The notes under the pieces: model-generated
The model's database searches: none
Told to the model about the DNA's origin: nothing
The model's input: the letters and a program-made list of their open reading frames with translations, nothing else
Made by a program: the position numbers and the translations under genes
Part shown: positions 16,260 to 23,116 of the stretch, piece by piece
Position numbering within the stretch: the stretch's first letter is position 1
Layout of the letters: every line of letters begins with the position of its first letter
Origin: Burkholderiales bacterium
Lineage (GTDB): Bacteria > Pseudomonadota > Gammaproteobacteria > Burkholderiales > Burkholderiaceae_C
NCBI GenBank assembly: GCA_021414305.1
Contig: JAIOOS010000029.1
Coordinates: forward strand, 186,001-250,000
DNA: 64,000 nt
Direction: 5' to 3'

Positions 16260-18515
16260 ATGGCTGACATTTCAAGATCCAGGAAGACGAAACGGCACGC
16301 GGTGACGCTCGTGCCGCTGATGGGTTTGCTCGCGGCTGCGGCGAGCGCGCAGACGACGCAGTCGACACCGCCCGCCTCGGTCGCGGCGCCGGCTTCCGCG
16401 CCCGCGCCGTCGACCGCGGCCGCCGCATCGGCGGCGACCCAGACGCTGGCGCCGGTGCGCATCACCGGCCGCGCGCCGGCCGGCGCGGGCGTGGCCGGCT
16501 GGGGCGACGTGCCGGTGTCGCAGGCGCCATTACAGGCGACGACCGTCGACGCCGCGCAGATCCGCGAGAGCGGCGTGCGCCGCCTTTCCGACCTGGGCCG
16601 CTTCGACGCCTCCGTGTCCGACGCCTACGACACCGAGGGCTACATCGACTACTTCACGGTGCGCGGCTTCGTCATCGACAACCGCTTCAACTACCGGCGC
16701 GACGGCCTGCCGATCAACGCCGAGACCTCGATCCCGCTCGACAACAAGGCAAGGGTCGACATCCTCAAGGGCCTGAGCGGCATGCAGGCCGGCACCAGCG
16801 CGCCGGGCGGGCTGGTGGACCTGGTCGTCAAGCGGCCGCTGGCCGCGCCGCTGAGCTCGGCGTTCCTCGAATGGCGCGAGCGCGGCAGCGTGCTCGGCGC
16901 AGTGGACCTGAGCCGGCGCTTCGGCAACGACGACGCCTTCGGCCTGCGCCTGAACGCCGCGGCCGAGCACATCGAGCCGAACCTGCGCGACTCGAACGGC
17001 CACCGTCGGCTGCTGGCGCTGGCCGGCGACTGGCGCGTGGCGCGCGGCACGCTGCTCGAAGCGGAAGTCGAGACCAGCCATCGCTCGCAGCCGAGCGTGC
17101 CGGGCTTCAGCCTGCTCGGCGACGTGCTGCCTTCGGTGCCGAACCCGCGCCTCAACCTCAACAACCAGCCGTGGTCGCAGCCGGTGGTGTTCGACGCGAC
17201 CACGGCATCGCTGCGCGTGACGCAGGAGCTGAACGAGCAGTGGCGCGTGGTCGCGCACGGCGCGGTGCAGCGGTTGCGCACCGACGACCGGATCGCGTTT
17301 CCGTTCGGCTGCTTCGACCCCGAGCCGGCGCCGGACGGCACGTACTACCCCGATCGCTATTGCCCGAACGGCAACTTCGATCTCTACGACTTCCGCAGCG
17401 AGAACGAGAAGCGGCGCAACGACGTGCTCGACCTTTCGCTGCACGGGCGCTTCGCCACCGGCGCGGTGAGCCACACGCTGGTGGCCGGCGCGCAGCAGAG
17501 CCGGGTGCGCCAGCGGTTCGAGGCGCAGGCCTTCAACTTCGTGGGCACGGGCAACGTCGACGGCACCGCGGCGACGCCCGACGATCCCACGCTCACGACG
17601 CCGAGCACCAACCGCGACGAGCGCTCGACCGAGCTCTACCTGCGCGATGCGATCGCGCTGAACACGCGCACCACCGTGTGGCTCGGCGCTCGGCACACGC
17701 GCCTGCAGCGCAGCACCGACGCGACCGACGGATCGAGCCACACCGACTACTCGCAATCATTCACCACGCCATTCGCCGCGGCGAGCTACGCGTTCGCACC
17801 GGGCCAGATCGTCTACGCGAGCTGGGGCCAGGGCGTGGAGAGCGACGTCGCGCCCGACCTGCCGCGCTACACGAATCGCGGCCAGGCGATTGCCGCCGCG
17901 AGAAGCCGGCAGACCGAGATCGGCCTGAAGGGCGGCAGCGAGCGACTCGAGTGGAGCCTGGCGGCGTTCGACATCAGGAAGCCGCGCTTCGACGACACCG
18001 GCGACTGCGCCGCGGGCGACGGCGACGCGCCCGACTGCACCCGCGTGCTCGCCGGCGCGCAGCGACACCGCGGCATCGAGGCCGGCGGCGCCTGGCGCCA
18101 GGGCGGGCTGGAGTTGCGCGGCGGCGCGCAATGGCTCCGGGCCCGCGTGGAAGACACGCCCGACGGCGCGCTCGACGGCAAGCGGCCGACCAACGTTCCC
18201 GCCCTGACGCTGCGGCTGCAGGCGAGCTACGCCGTCGCGGCCGTGCCGGGGTTCGCCGTGCAGGGCGGCGCGAGCTACGAGAGCCAGCGCGAGGTGCTGC
18301 CCGACAACAGCGTCGAGATCCCGTCGGTGACGCGCTTCGACCTTGGCCTGCGGCTCGAGCGGCGCCTGGCCGGGGCGGCGTGGACGCTGCGGGCGGGCGT
18401 CGACAACCTGTTCGATCGCCGCGCCTGGCGCGAGTCGCCGTACCAGTTCAGCCACGCCTACCTGTTCCCGCTGGCGCCGCGAACGTGGCGGATGTCGCTG
18501 CAGGCGGACCTGTAG
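16260..18515 (+). CDS. TonB-dependent outer-membrane receptor, TPP-riboswitch controlled
   Basis: 751 residues. There is a signal peptide (residues 1-30, cleavage near AAASAQ), an Ala/Pro-rich linker, a plug domain (about residues 80-200: VDAAQIRESGVRRLSDLG, YFTVRGFVIDN, ILKGLSGMQAG) and then a beta-barrel ending in WRMSLQADL. The plug resembles siderophore-receptor-like TonB proteins. The THI element in its leader indicates that the cargo is thiamin or a thiamin precursor; thiamin-regulated TonB receptors have been predicted by comparative genomics in other bacteria. No inner-membrane partner or thiamin gene is adjacent in this window. Confidence 0.9.
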   Translation: MADISRSRKTKRHAVTLVPLMGLLAAAASAQTTQSTPPASVAAPASAPAPSTAAAASAATQTLAPVRITGRAPAGAGVAGWGDVPVSQAPLQATTVDAAQIRESGVRRLSDLGRFDASVSDAYDTEGYIDYFTVRGFVIDNRFNYRRDGLPINAETSIPLDNKARVDILKGLSGMQAGTSAPGGLVDLVVKRPLAAPLSSAFLEWRERGSVLGAVDLSRRFGNDDAFGLRLNAAAEHIEPNLRDSNGHRRLLALAGDWRVARGTLLEAEVETSHRSQPSVPGFSLLGDVLPSVPNPRLNLNNQPWSQPVVFDATTASLRVTQELNEQWRVVAHGAVQRLRTDDRIAFPFGCFDPEPAPDGTYYPDRYCPNGNFDLYDFRSENEKRRNDVLDLSLHGRFATGAVSHTLVAGAQQSRVRQRFEAQAFNFVGTGNVDGTAATPDDPTLTTPSTNRDERSTELYLRDAIALNTRTTVWLGARHTRLQRSTDATDGSSHTDYSQSFTTPFAAASYAFAPGQIVYASWGQGVESDVAPDLPRYTNRGQAIAAARSRQTEIGLKGGSERLEWSLAAFDIRKPRFDDTGDCAAGDGDAPDCTRVLAGAQRHRGIEAGGAWRQGGLELRGGAQWLRARVEDTPDGALDGKRPTNVPALTLRLQASYAVAAVPGFAVQGGASYESQREVLPDNSVEIPSVTRFDLGLRLERRLAGAAWTLRAGVDNLFDRRAWRESPYQFSHAYLFPLAPRTWRMSLQADL

Positions 18516-18554
18516 GCGGCCGCGAGGTACTCGCCGGCTATAATTTGAGGCTGT

Positions 18555-18630
18555 TCCTCGATAGCTCAGTTGGTAGAGCGCCGGACTGTTAATCCGTAGG
18601 TCCCTGGTTCGAGCCCAGGTCGGGGAGCCA
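18555..18630 (+). tRNA. tRNA-Asn (GTT anticodon)
   Basis: 76 nt. The acceptor arms TCCTCGA and TCGGGGA pair with one T-G wobble. The D-loop AGCTCAGTTGGTAGAGC, anticodon loop ACTGTTAAT, T-arm GGTTCGAGCC and an encoded CCA are all present. Confidence 0.97.
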
Positions 18631-18639
18631 AGAAATTGC

Positions 18640-18671
18640 AAGGGGTAGCCGGTTAGCGCCTGCTACCCCTT
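18640..18671 (+). terminator. Hairpin downstream of tRNA-Asn, probable terminator
   Basis: A perfect 10-bp stem AAGGGGTAGC / GCTACCCCTT with a 12-base loop, followed by the T/C-rich tctgctttct. Confidence 0.65.
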
Positions 18672-18754
18672 CTGCTTTCTAGGTCTCGCTCGTTGCGATA
18701 GGACTGAGTGAGCCTCTCGGTGCAGGGCCTCCAGAGGCTGCCCGGCGACGCCAC

Positions 18755-19807
18755 TCAATGACGGTGCGAGTGATGGTCGTCGGGCACGTGCGCATGGACA
18801 TGTCGGATCGGCATGTGGGTGTGGGCATGGCTGTGAGGGCTTCGCGGCATCGGCTCGTGGGTATGGCCGTGGTGGCCGTCGTCATGGCTGTGGGCGTGTT
18901 CGTGCTCGAGCGGTTCGTGCGCGTGCTCGTGCGAGTGCCTTTCGATCCCGTGCAGGATGATCCCCAGGATCATCAACCCGCCTCCCCAGAGCATCCAGGA
19001 GCTTCCGCCGCGCTCTCCGAGACCGTAGGCGAGCAACGCACCGACGAAAGGCGCAAAGGCGAACACGGAGCCGGTTCGGGCCGCTCCAAAGGCGCGCTGC
19101 GCCAAGAGATAGAACCGCAAGCTCAGCCCGTACCCGGTCGCGCCGATGGCGAGCAGCGCGAGCCCCGCTGCGACGCCCGGAACCGGCTCGCCGAACAAGA
19201 GGGCGAGCGTCGCCGTCGCGAGGGCACCGACGGCGCCCTTGAACATGACGACCTGGCCCGGATCGCGCTCCGCGAGAGCGCGCGACAGCGTGTTGTCGAT
19301 GCCCCAGGCAAGGGTCGCAGCAGCCACGGCGAGCAATCCGACCACCTGGTTCCGCCCCGACTGCGCTCCATCGAGGACGAGGAGCATTCCACCCAGAGTG
19401 AGCAGTGAAAGCGCCAGCATCGTCCGACGATCCAGTGTCTCGTGATAGCAGAGTCGTGCCAGCAACGCGGTAAATACGGCCTCTAACGTCAGCATGAGGG
19501 AGGCGCTCGTTCCGCTGGTGTGCTGCAGCCCCCATGCCAGGGCGACGGGACCGATGGCCGCACCGAAGACTGCCATCAGGAACAGTCGATGCGCATCGCC
19601 GCCCCGGACGCGGGCCTCGCGCTCGACCGGGCGGCGTAGCACGGCACCCACCAGCGCGGCCCCCGCGTAAAGCAGGGCAGCCGTCGTGAAGCTGCCGATC
19701 CCCGCGCCGAAGCGCTGCACCAGCGGCGTGCTGATGCCGAACAGCACGGCGGCCGCTAGCGCGGTGAGGCCGCCGCGCAGCGCCGGGAGAGCATGGGGTC
19801 GAGCCAT
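18755..19807 (-). CDS. EamA/DMT family exporter with histidine-rich tail
   Basis: 350 residues. About ten membrane segments form two EamA repeats (for example GPVALAWGLQHTSGTSASLML and GATGYGLSLRFYLLAQRAF). After the last segment (LMILGIILHG) comes a hydrophilic tail of about 75 residues dominated by His, Asp and Glu (EHEHAHSHDD, HGHTHEP, HVPDDHHSHRH). DMT exporters move metabolites or metals. The tail strongly suggests divalent metal binding, so a metal-linked role is likely though the substrate is unknown. It lies beside MerR remnants. Confidence 0.85.
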   Translation of the reverse strand: MARPHALPALRGGLTALAAAVLFGISTPLVQRFGAGIGSFTTAALLYAGAALVGAVLRRPVEREARVRGGDAHRLFLMAVFGAAIGPVALAWGLQHTSGTSASLMLTLEAVFTALLARLCYHETLDRRTMLALSLLTLGGMLLVLDGAQSGRNQVVGLLAVAAATLAWGIDNTLSRALAERDPGQVVMFKGAVGALATATLALLFGEPVPGVAAGLALLAIGATGYGLSLRFYLLAQRAFGAARTGSVFAFAPFVGALLAYGLGERGGSSWMLWGGGLMILGIILHGIERHSHEHAHEPLEHEHAHSHDDGHHGHTHEPMPRSPHSHAHTHMPIRHVHAHVPDDHHSHRH

Positions 19808-19814
19808 CGGGCCA

Positions 19815-19946
19815 CTAGCACGCGGATGGAAGAGGTCTCACTGCAGGACAGACGGCCGCGTGCCTGAGGCCTTTGCTCATTGCCCTCAGCCGCTTGACCA
19901 TTCCGTCGATTTCGTCGGCCTTGCCGAACAGCATCTTCCTGTCCAT
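19815..19946 (-). pseudogene. Remnant of a MerR-family regulator (C-terminal part only)
   Basis: A 43-codon frame whose core, ADEIDGMVKRLRAMSKGLRHAA followed by VCPA, looks like the dimerisation helix and Cys-containing tail of MerR-family metal or redox sensors. The helix-turn-helix is absent and the tail is diverged. The ATG sits exactly where a merR start would lie next to its operator, so an internal deletion is likely. It could still make a short peptide. Confidence 0.5.
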
Positions 19947-19975
19947 GACTTCAAGTTGACTTGAACTTGCATAGT
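19945..19975 (+). promoter_or_regulatory. MerR-type promoter with SoxR-like dyad
   Basis: ATGACT (19945-19950) and CATAGT (19970-19975) are separated by 19 bp, the overlong spacer typical of MerR-family targets. A perfect dyad TTCAAGT-TG-ACTTGAA (19950-19965) occupies the spacer and resembles the SoxR box. It reads toward the DUF2892/AhpD genes. The adjacent regulator gene is broken. Confidence 0.6.
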
Positions 19976-20015
19976 GTCTTGCCGCACTCGCATCGTCAAC
20001 GGAAAGGACTTTTCC

Positions 20016-20153
20016 ATGAATCCCACGACGCAGGACATCGCCCGCATCGTCTTCATTGGTGTCGGAACTCATCGGTCACTCGAACTTCTTGATCCATGTC
20101 ACCCCGCATCTGAGGAATCCGACGATCATTTCGCCAAGCTCTTGGAGAACGAC
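20016..20153 (+). other. Non-conserved leader or gene debris upstream of DUF2892 gene
   Basis: In frame with the next gene, an ATG at 20016 opens a segment beginning MNPTTQDIARIVFIGVGT that resembles the N-terminus of small DUF2938-like membrane proteins. It then loses sense before the DUF2892 domain. It may be the scar of a deleted gene fused to the next frame, or simply an N-terminal extension. Confidence 0.3.
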
Positions 20154-20360
20154 TTGATTCAAAACGTCGGTACCGTCGATCGTGTCATCCGGATCATTGC
20201 CGGCGCAGCGCTGATCGCCGCCAGCCTGCTGGGCTACATCGGCGCGTGGGGCTGGATCGGCATCGTCCCGCTCGCCACGGGCCTGATCCGGGTTTGTCCC
20301 GCCTACCTGCCGTTCGGCCTCAGCACTTGTTCCCCCAAGACGGCTGGCATCAAGCGATAA
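20154..20360 (+). CDS. DUF2892 (YgaP-like) inner membrane protein
   Basis: 68 residues from a TTG start preceded by a GGAGAA ribosome site (20143-20148). The sequence QNVGTVDRVIRIIAGAALI, a second hydrophobic segment and the tail VCPAYLPFGLSTC are the DUF2892 signature, with two membrane segments and two conserved Cys. Often such domains accompany rhodanese or stress genes. An alternative start at ATG 20016 would add 46 dissimilar residues. It is under the MerR-type promoter at 19945. Confidence 0.75.
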   Translation: MIQNVGTVDRVIRIIAGAALIAASLLGYIGAWGWIGIVPLATGLIRVCPAYLPFGLSTCSPKTAGIKR

Positions 20361-20377
20361 GCGCCCTGGAGAATGCC

Positions 20378-20734
20378 ATGTCCGATCCGACCGACCACTT
20401 CGGCGAGCTGACGCAGTCGGTCTCTTCCCGCCTTGCGACGCTGCGGTCGAGCACGCCCGAGGTCATGAAGAGCTTCCACGATCTCGGTCGGGCCGCGACC
20501 GTCGACGGGGTGCTCGACCGCAAGACGAAAGAGTTGATCGCCCTCGCCCTCAGCGTCGCCGCGAGGTGCGATCCGTGCATCGGCTTTCACATGCAGACGC
20601 TGGTGAAGCTGGGAGTCACTCGACAGGAGATCGACGAAACGCTGGGCGTCAGCACCTACATGGGCGGCGGACCTTCGTTGATGTACGCAGCCAGCGCCAT
20701 CTCCGCCTTCGACGAGTTTTCGCGCGCGATCTGA
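20378..20734 (+). CDS. Carboxymuconolactone decarboxylase/AhpD family protein
   Basis: 118 residues. The C-x-x-C-x-x-x-H motif (Cys64, Cys67, His71 in ARCDPCIGFH) is that of AhpD-type peroxidase-linked thiol enzymes, followed by the helix VTRQEIDETLGVSTYMGGGP. Likely a disulfide-active antioxidant protein. 17 bp separate it from the DUF2892 gene, so the two are probably cotranscribed. About 220 bp of featureless sequence follow. Confidence 0.88.
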   Translation: MSDPTDHFGELTQSVSSRLATLRSSTPEVMKSFHDLGRAATVDGVLDRKTKELIALALSVAARCDPCIGFHMQTLVKLGVTRQEIDETLGVSTYMGGGPSLMYAASAISAFDEFSRAI

Positions 20735-20958
20735 CCTCAGGGTTTCGACGGCGTGCCTTGGCGGTGGTGGTCGTGTCCGGCCATTGCGTCTGCACCGTGG
20801 TCCGACAGCTGAGCGTCGAACCATGCGTGAAGTGCAGTGACCAGCCTCCTGTCCCGAATGCATCTGGTCATTCGCGCACCCTCGTCGGCAGGTAGCACAC
20901 CGGAATCGCGATCGTCGAGACAGAGGCGAGCCAGGTCGGGTCGTCGGCCATGACGACC

Positions 20959-21396
20959 TCAGGCCGCTCGCAGGATCACAGCCTGCCTGCGCCGCTCGAG
21001 CCACTCGAACACGCCCATGCCGACGAGCATGGCCGCGACGAACACTGCCGCCTTCGCCTCACCCATGCCCAGTGCGACCAGCCCCGGCCCCGGGCAGAAG
21101 CCGGCGACGCCCCAGCCAATGCCGAACAGCAGGCTGCCCATCACCAGGCGACGATCGATATGACGAGCGCTCGGCAGCTTCATCTCGGCGCCGAGGAACG
21201 AGACGGTGCGATCTCTGGCGACGAAGAACGCCACCGCCCCGACTGCGATGGCGCCGATCATGACCAGGGCCAGCGACGGGTCCCACGGGCCGGCGAGGTC
21301 CAGGAAGCCCATGACCTTGGCCGGATTGGCCATGCCGGAAACGATGAGGCCCAGCCCGAAGACCAGGCCCGCGAGCAGGGAAGCGATGACGAGCAT
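20959..21396 (-). CDS. YeeE/YedE family membrane protein, second half-transporter (DUF6691)
   Basis: 145 residues with four membrane segments. Motifs include GLIVSGMANPAKVMGFLD near the N-terminus and GIGWGVAGFCPGPGLVALG near the C-terminus, whose Cys is the conserved residue of YeeE/YedE thiosulfate/sulfur transporters. A GAGGAGCG ribosome site precedes the ATG. It pairs with the frameshifted partner just upstream; such pairs (PmpA/PmpB-like) are regularly linked to BigR/SqrR repressors. Confidence 0.88.
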   Translation of the reverse strand: MLVIASLLAGLVFGLGLIVSGMANPAKVMGFLDLAGPWDPSLALVMIGAIAVGAVAFFVARDRTVSFLGAEMKLPSARHIDRRLVMGSLLFGIGWGVAGFCPGPGLVALGMGEAKAAVFVAAMLVGMGVFEWLERRRQAVILRAA

Positions 21397-21407
21397 GGAT
21401 GCGCTCC

Positions 21408-21841
21408 TCAGAGGCCCAGCACATGCCGCGTCACGAACACCGTGACGAAGCCGGCTGCCATGAAGGTGACGGTGGCCGCCAGCGAACGCGGCGACAGGCG
21501 CGAAAGCCCGCACACGCCGTGGCCGCTGGTGCAGCCCGAGCCGTAGCTTGTTCCGACCCCCACCAGCAGACCGGCGACTGCAAGCGCGCCGTACTCGGCC
21601 GCAATCTGCGGCTCCGGCACGACGGCGAAGAGTGCGTACACGAGCGGTGAACCCACCAGCCCGATGACGAACGCGGCCTGCCATGCGACGTCGCCTGCCA
21701 TGGGTTTCAGCAGCCCCCGATGACACCGCTGATGCCGGCGATGCGGCCGTTCAACAGGGCGAACATGGCCGCGGCGATGCCGATGAGCACTCCGCCCGCG
21801 AGCGCAGGCCAGGGGGTGAACGCGTTCCAGTCGATGGTCAT
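21408..21841 (-). pseudogene. YeeE/YedE family protein, first half-transporter, frameshifted
   Basis: The N-terminal part (MTIDWNAFTPWPALAGGVLI ... RIAGISGVIGG) starts at 21841 and stops at 21707. The C-terminal part (LLKPMAGDVAWQAAFV ... SYGSGCTSGHGVCGLSRLS ...) continues in the next frame to 21408. Restoring one G in the five-G run at 21714-21718 joins them into a normal 140-residue protein with the GSGCTSGHGVCG motif. This is either a true inactivating deletion, a sequencing error in a homopolymer or slippage. ATG overlaps the regulator stop by 4 bp. Confidence 0.85.
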
Positions 21842-22167
21842 GTTTTCATTCCTTGGCAATAGAGCCGGTAGAGGAGCGCCAGGATGTCGAGCATCGCGGG
21901 GTCGGCGACGCTGTAGAAGATGTTCTTGCCCTGACGGCGTGTCTCGACCGCGCCCTCGGATCGCAGCACGCCGAGCTGCTGCGACAGCGTGGGCTGATGG
22001 ATGTCCAGCGCTTCCTCGAGCTCGCTCACGCACATCTCGCCCTGCGACAGCTGACACAGCAGCAGCAAGCGGTCCTCGTTGGCGAGAAGCTTCAATGCGG
22101 TGACGGCCCGGCCGGCGCTGCCGCGCAGGCGCGCCGGATCGATGCCGCGTCGGTGAGAGACCTTCAT
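21838..22167 (-). CDS. ArsR-family persulfide sensor, BigR/SqrR-like
   Basis: 109 residues with a winged helix: LKLLANEDRLLLLCQLS, then VSELEEALDIHQPTLSQQLGVL and the wing VETRRQGKNIFYS. Cys38 and Cys104 are 66 residues apart in the same contexts as the redox pair of BigR (Cys42/Cys108) and SqrR, which form a tetrasulfide-type link with persulfides and then release DNA. It leads the minus-strand YeeE/YedE pair and is divergent from the fpr gene, so it may control both. Confidence 0.85.
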   Translation of the reverse strand: MKVSHRRGIDPARLRGSAGRAVTALKLLANEDRLLLLCQLSQGEMCVSELEEALDIHQPTLSQQLGVLRSEGAVETRRQGKNIFYSVADPAMLDILALLYRLYCQGMKT

Positions 22168-22188
22168 GCAGTTGGTGCTCGATTCGCG

Positions 22189-22216
22189 TTGACTACACTG
22201 TACTGGTTAATATAAT
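22189..22216 (+). promoter_or_regulatory. Strong sigma70 promoter of the fpr gene, AT-rich operator region
   Basis: TTGACT (22189-22194) and a perfect TATAAT (22211-22216), 16 bp apart. The AT-rich block up to 22231, with the palindrome TTGATCAA (22219-22226), is an obvious candidate for the neighbouring ArsR-type repressor. Confidence 0.65.
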
Positions 22217-22255
22217 GTTGATCAATATATCGACAATCGACCCCTGGGAGCCTTG

Positions 22256-23116
22256 ATGACTGCCGCGTACGACGATCCAAGCCCACCCTCGGCCGTGGCG
22301 TTCGAGGAAGTCCCGGCCCCGGACACGCCGCCACGCAAGAGTTCAGCCGCGCTTTTCGACGCCACCGTCCTCGCGGTCCATCACTGGACGGATCGCCTGT
22401 TCTCATTCACGACGACACGCGAGTCGTCGTTTCGCTTCCAGAGCGGACAGTTCACGATGATCGGCCTCCCGGTCGACGGTCGCCCGCTGCTTCGGGCCTA
22501 CAGCATGGCCAGTTCCGAGTACGAGCCGACGCTCGAGTTCCTGAGCATCAAGGTCCAGGACGGACCGTTGACCTCCCGGCTGCAGCACATCCGGCCCGGC
22601 GACACCGTGCTCGTCGGCCGCAAGGCGTCCGGTACCTTGCTCCTCCAGAACCTGCTTCCCGGCCGGACGCTCTACCTGCTGTCGAGCGGGACCGGCCTGG
22701 CGCCCTTCATGGGCATCGTCCGCTCGCCCGAGGTCTACGAGCAGTTCGAGAAGGTCGTCCTGGTGCACGGCTGCCGGCTGGTGAGCGAGCTCGCCTATGA
22801 CCATCTGATTCGACATGAGTTGCCCGAGCAGCACCTGCTTGCCGAGCTGATCAGCAAGCAGCTTGTCTACTACCCGACGGTGACCCGTGAGCCGTTCCAG
22901 CACGAGGGGCGTATCCCTGCCCTGCTGGAGACAGGTCGCCTGTGCAGCGACATCGGCCTTCCTCGGATCGACCTGGATCGCGACCGCTTCATGCTGTGCG
23001 GCAGCCCGGCCATGCTGGCAGACACGCGCGCCGTTCTGGAGAAGCGTGGCTTCGGCGAGGGAAACATGAGCCGCCGCGGCCACTACGTCATCGAGCGCGC
23101 CTTCGTCGACAGGTGA
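22256..23116 (+). CDS. fpr: Ferredoxin-NADP reductase (plant/bacterial Fpr type)
   Basis: 286 residues. An FAD domain with RAYSMASSEYE and an NADP domain with SSGTGLAPFMGIVRS and the CGSP motif (FMLCGSPAML). The C-terminus ends in VIERAFVDR rather than the usual aromatic-rich Fpr tail. It exchanges electrons between NADPH and ferredoxin or flavodoxin, often in oxidative defence. A GGGAG site precedes ATG 22256; a TTG three bases earlier is possible. The 3' end overlaps the convergent copA 3' end by 34 bp. Confidence 0.9.
   Translation: MTAAYDDPSPPSAVAFEEVPAPDTPPRKSSAALFDATVLAVHHWTDRLFSFTTTRESSFRFQSGQFTMIGLPVDGRPLLRAYSMASSEYEPTLEFLSIKVQDGPLTSRLQHIRPGDTVLVGRKASGTLLLQNLLPGRTLYLLSSGTGLAPFMGIVRSPEVYEQFEKVVLVHGCRLVSELAYDHLIRHELPEQHLLAELISKQLVYYPTVTREPFQHEGRIPALLETGRLCSDIGLPRIDLDRDRFMLCGSPAMLADTRAVLEKRGFGEGNMSRRGHYVIERAFVDR

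Noticed and set aside
17757..18641. Minus-strand frame starting in the tRNA-Asn region
   Set aside because: Its first residues are the antisense translation of the tRNA and the rest is antisense to the TonB receptor.
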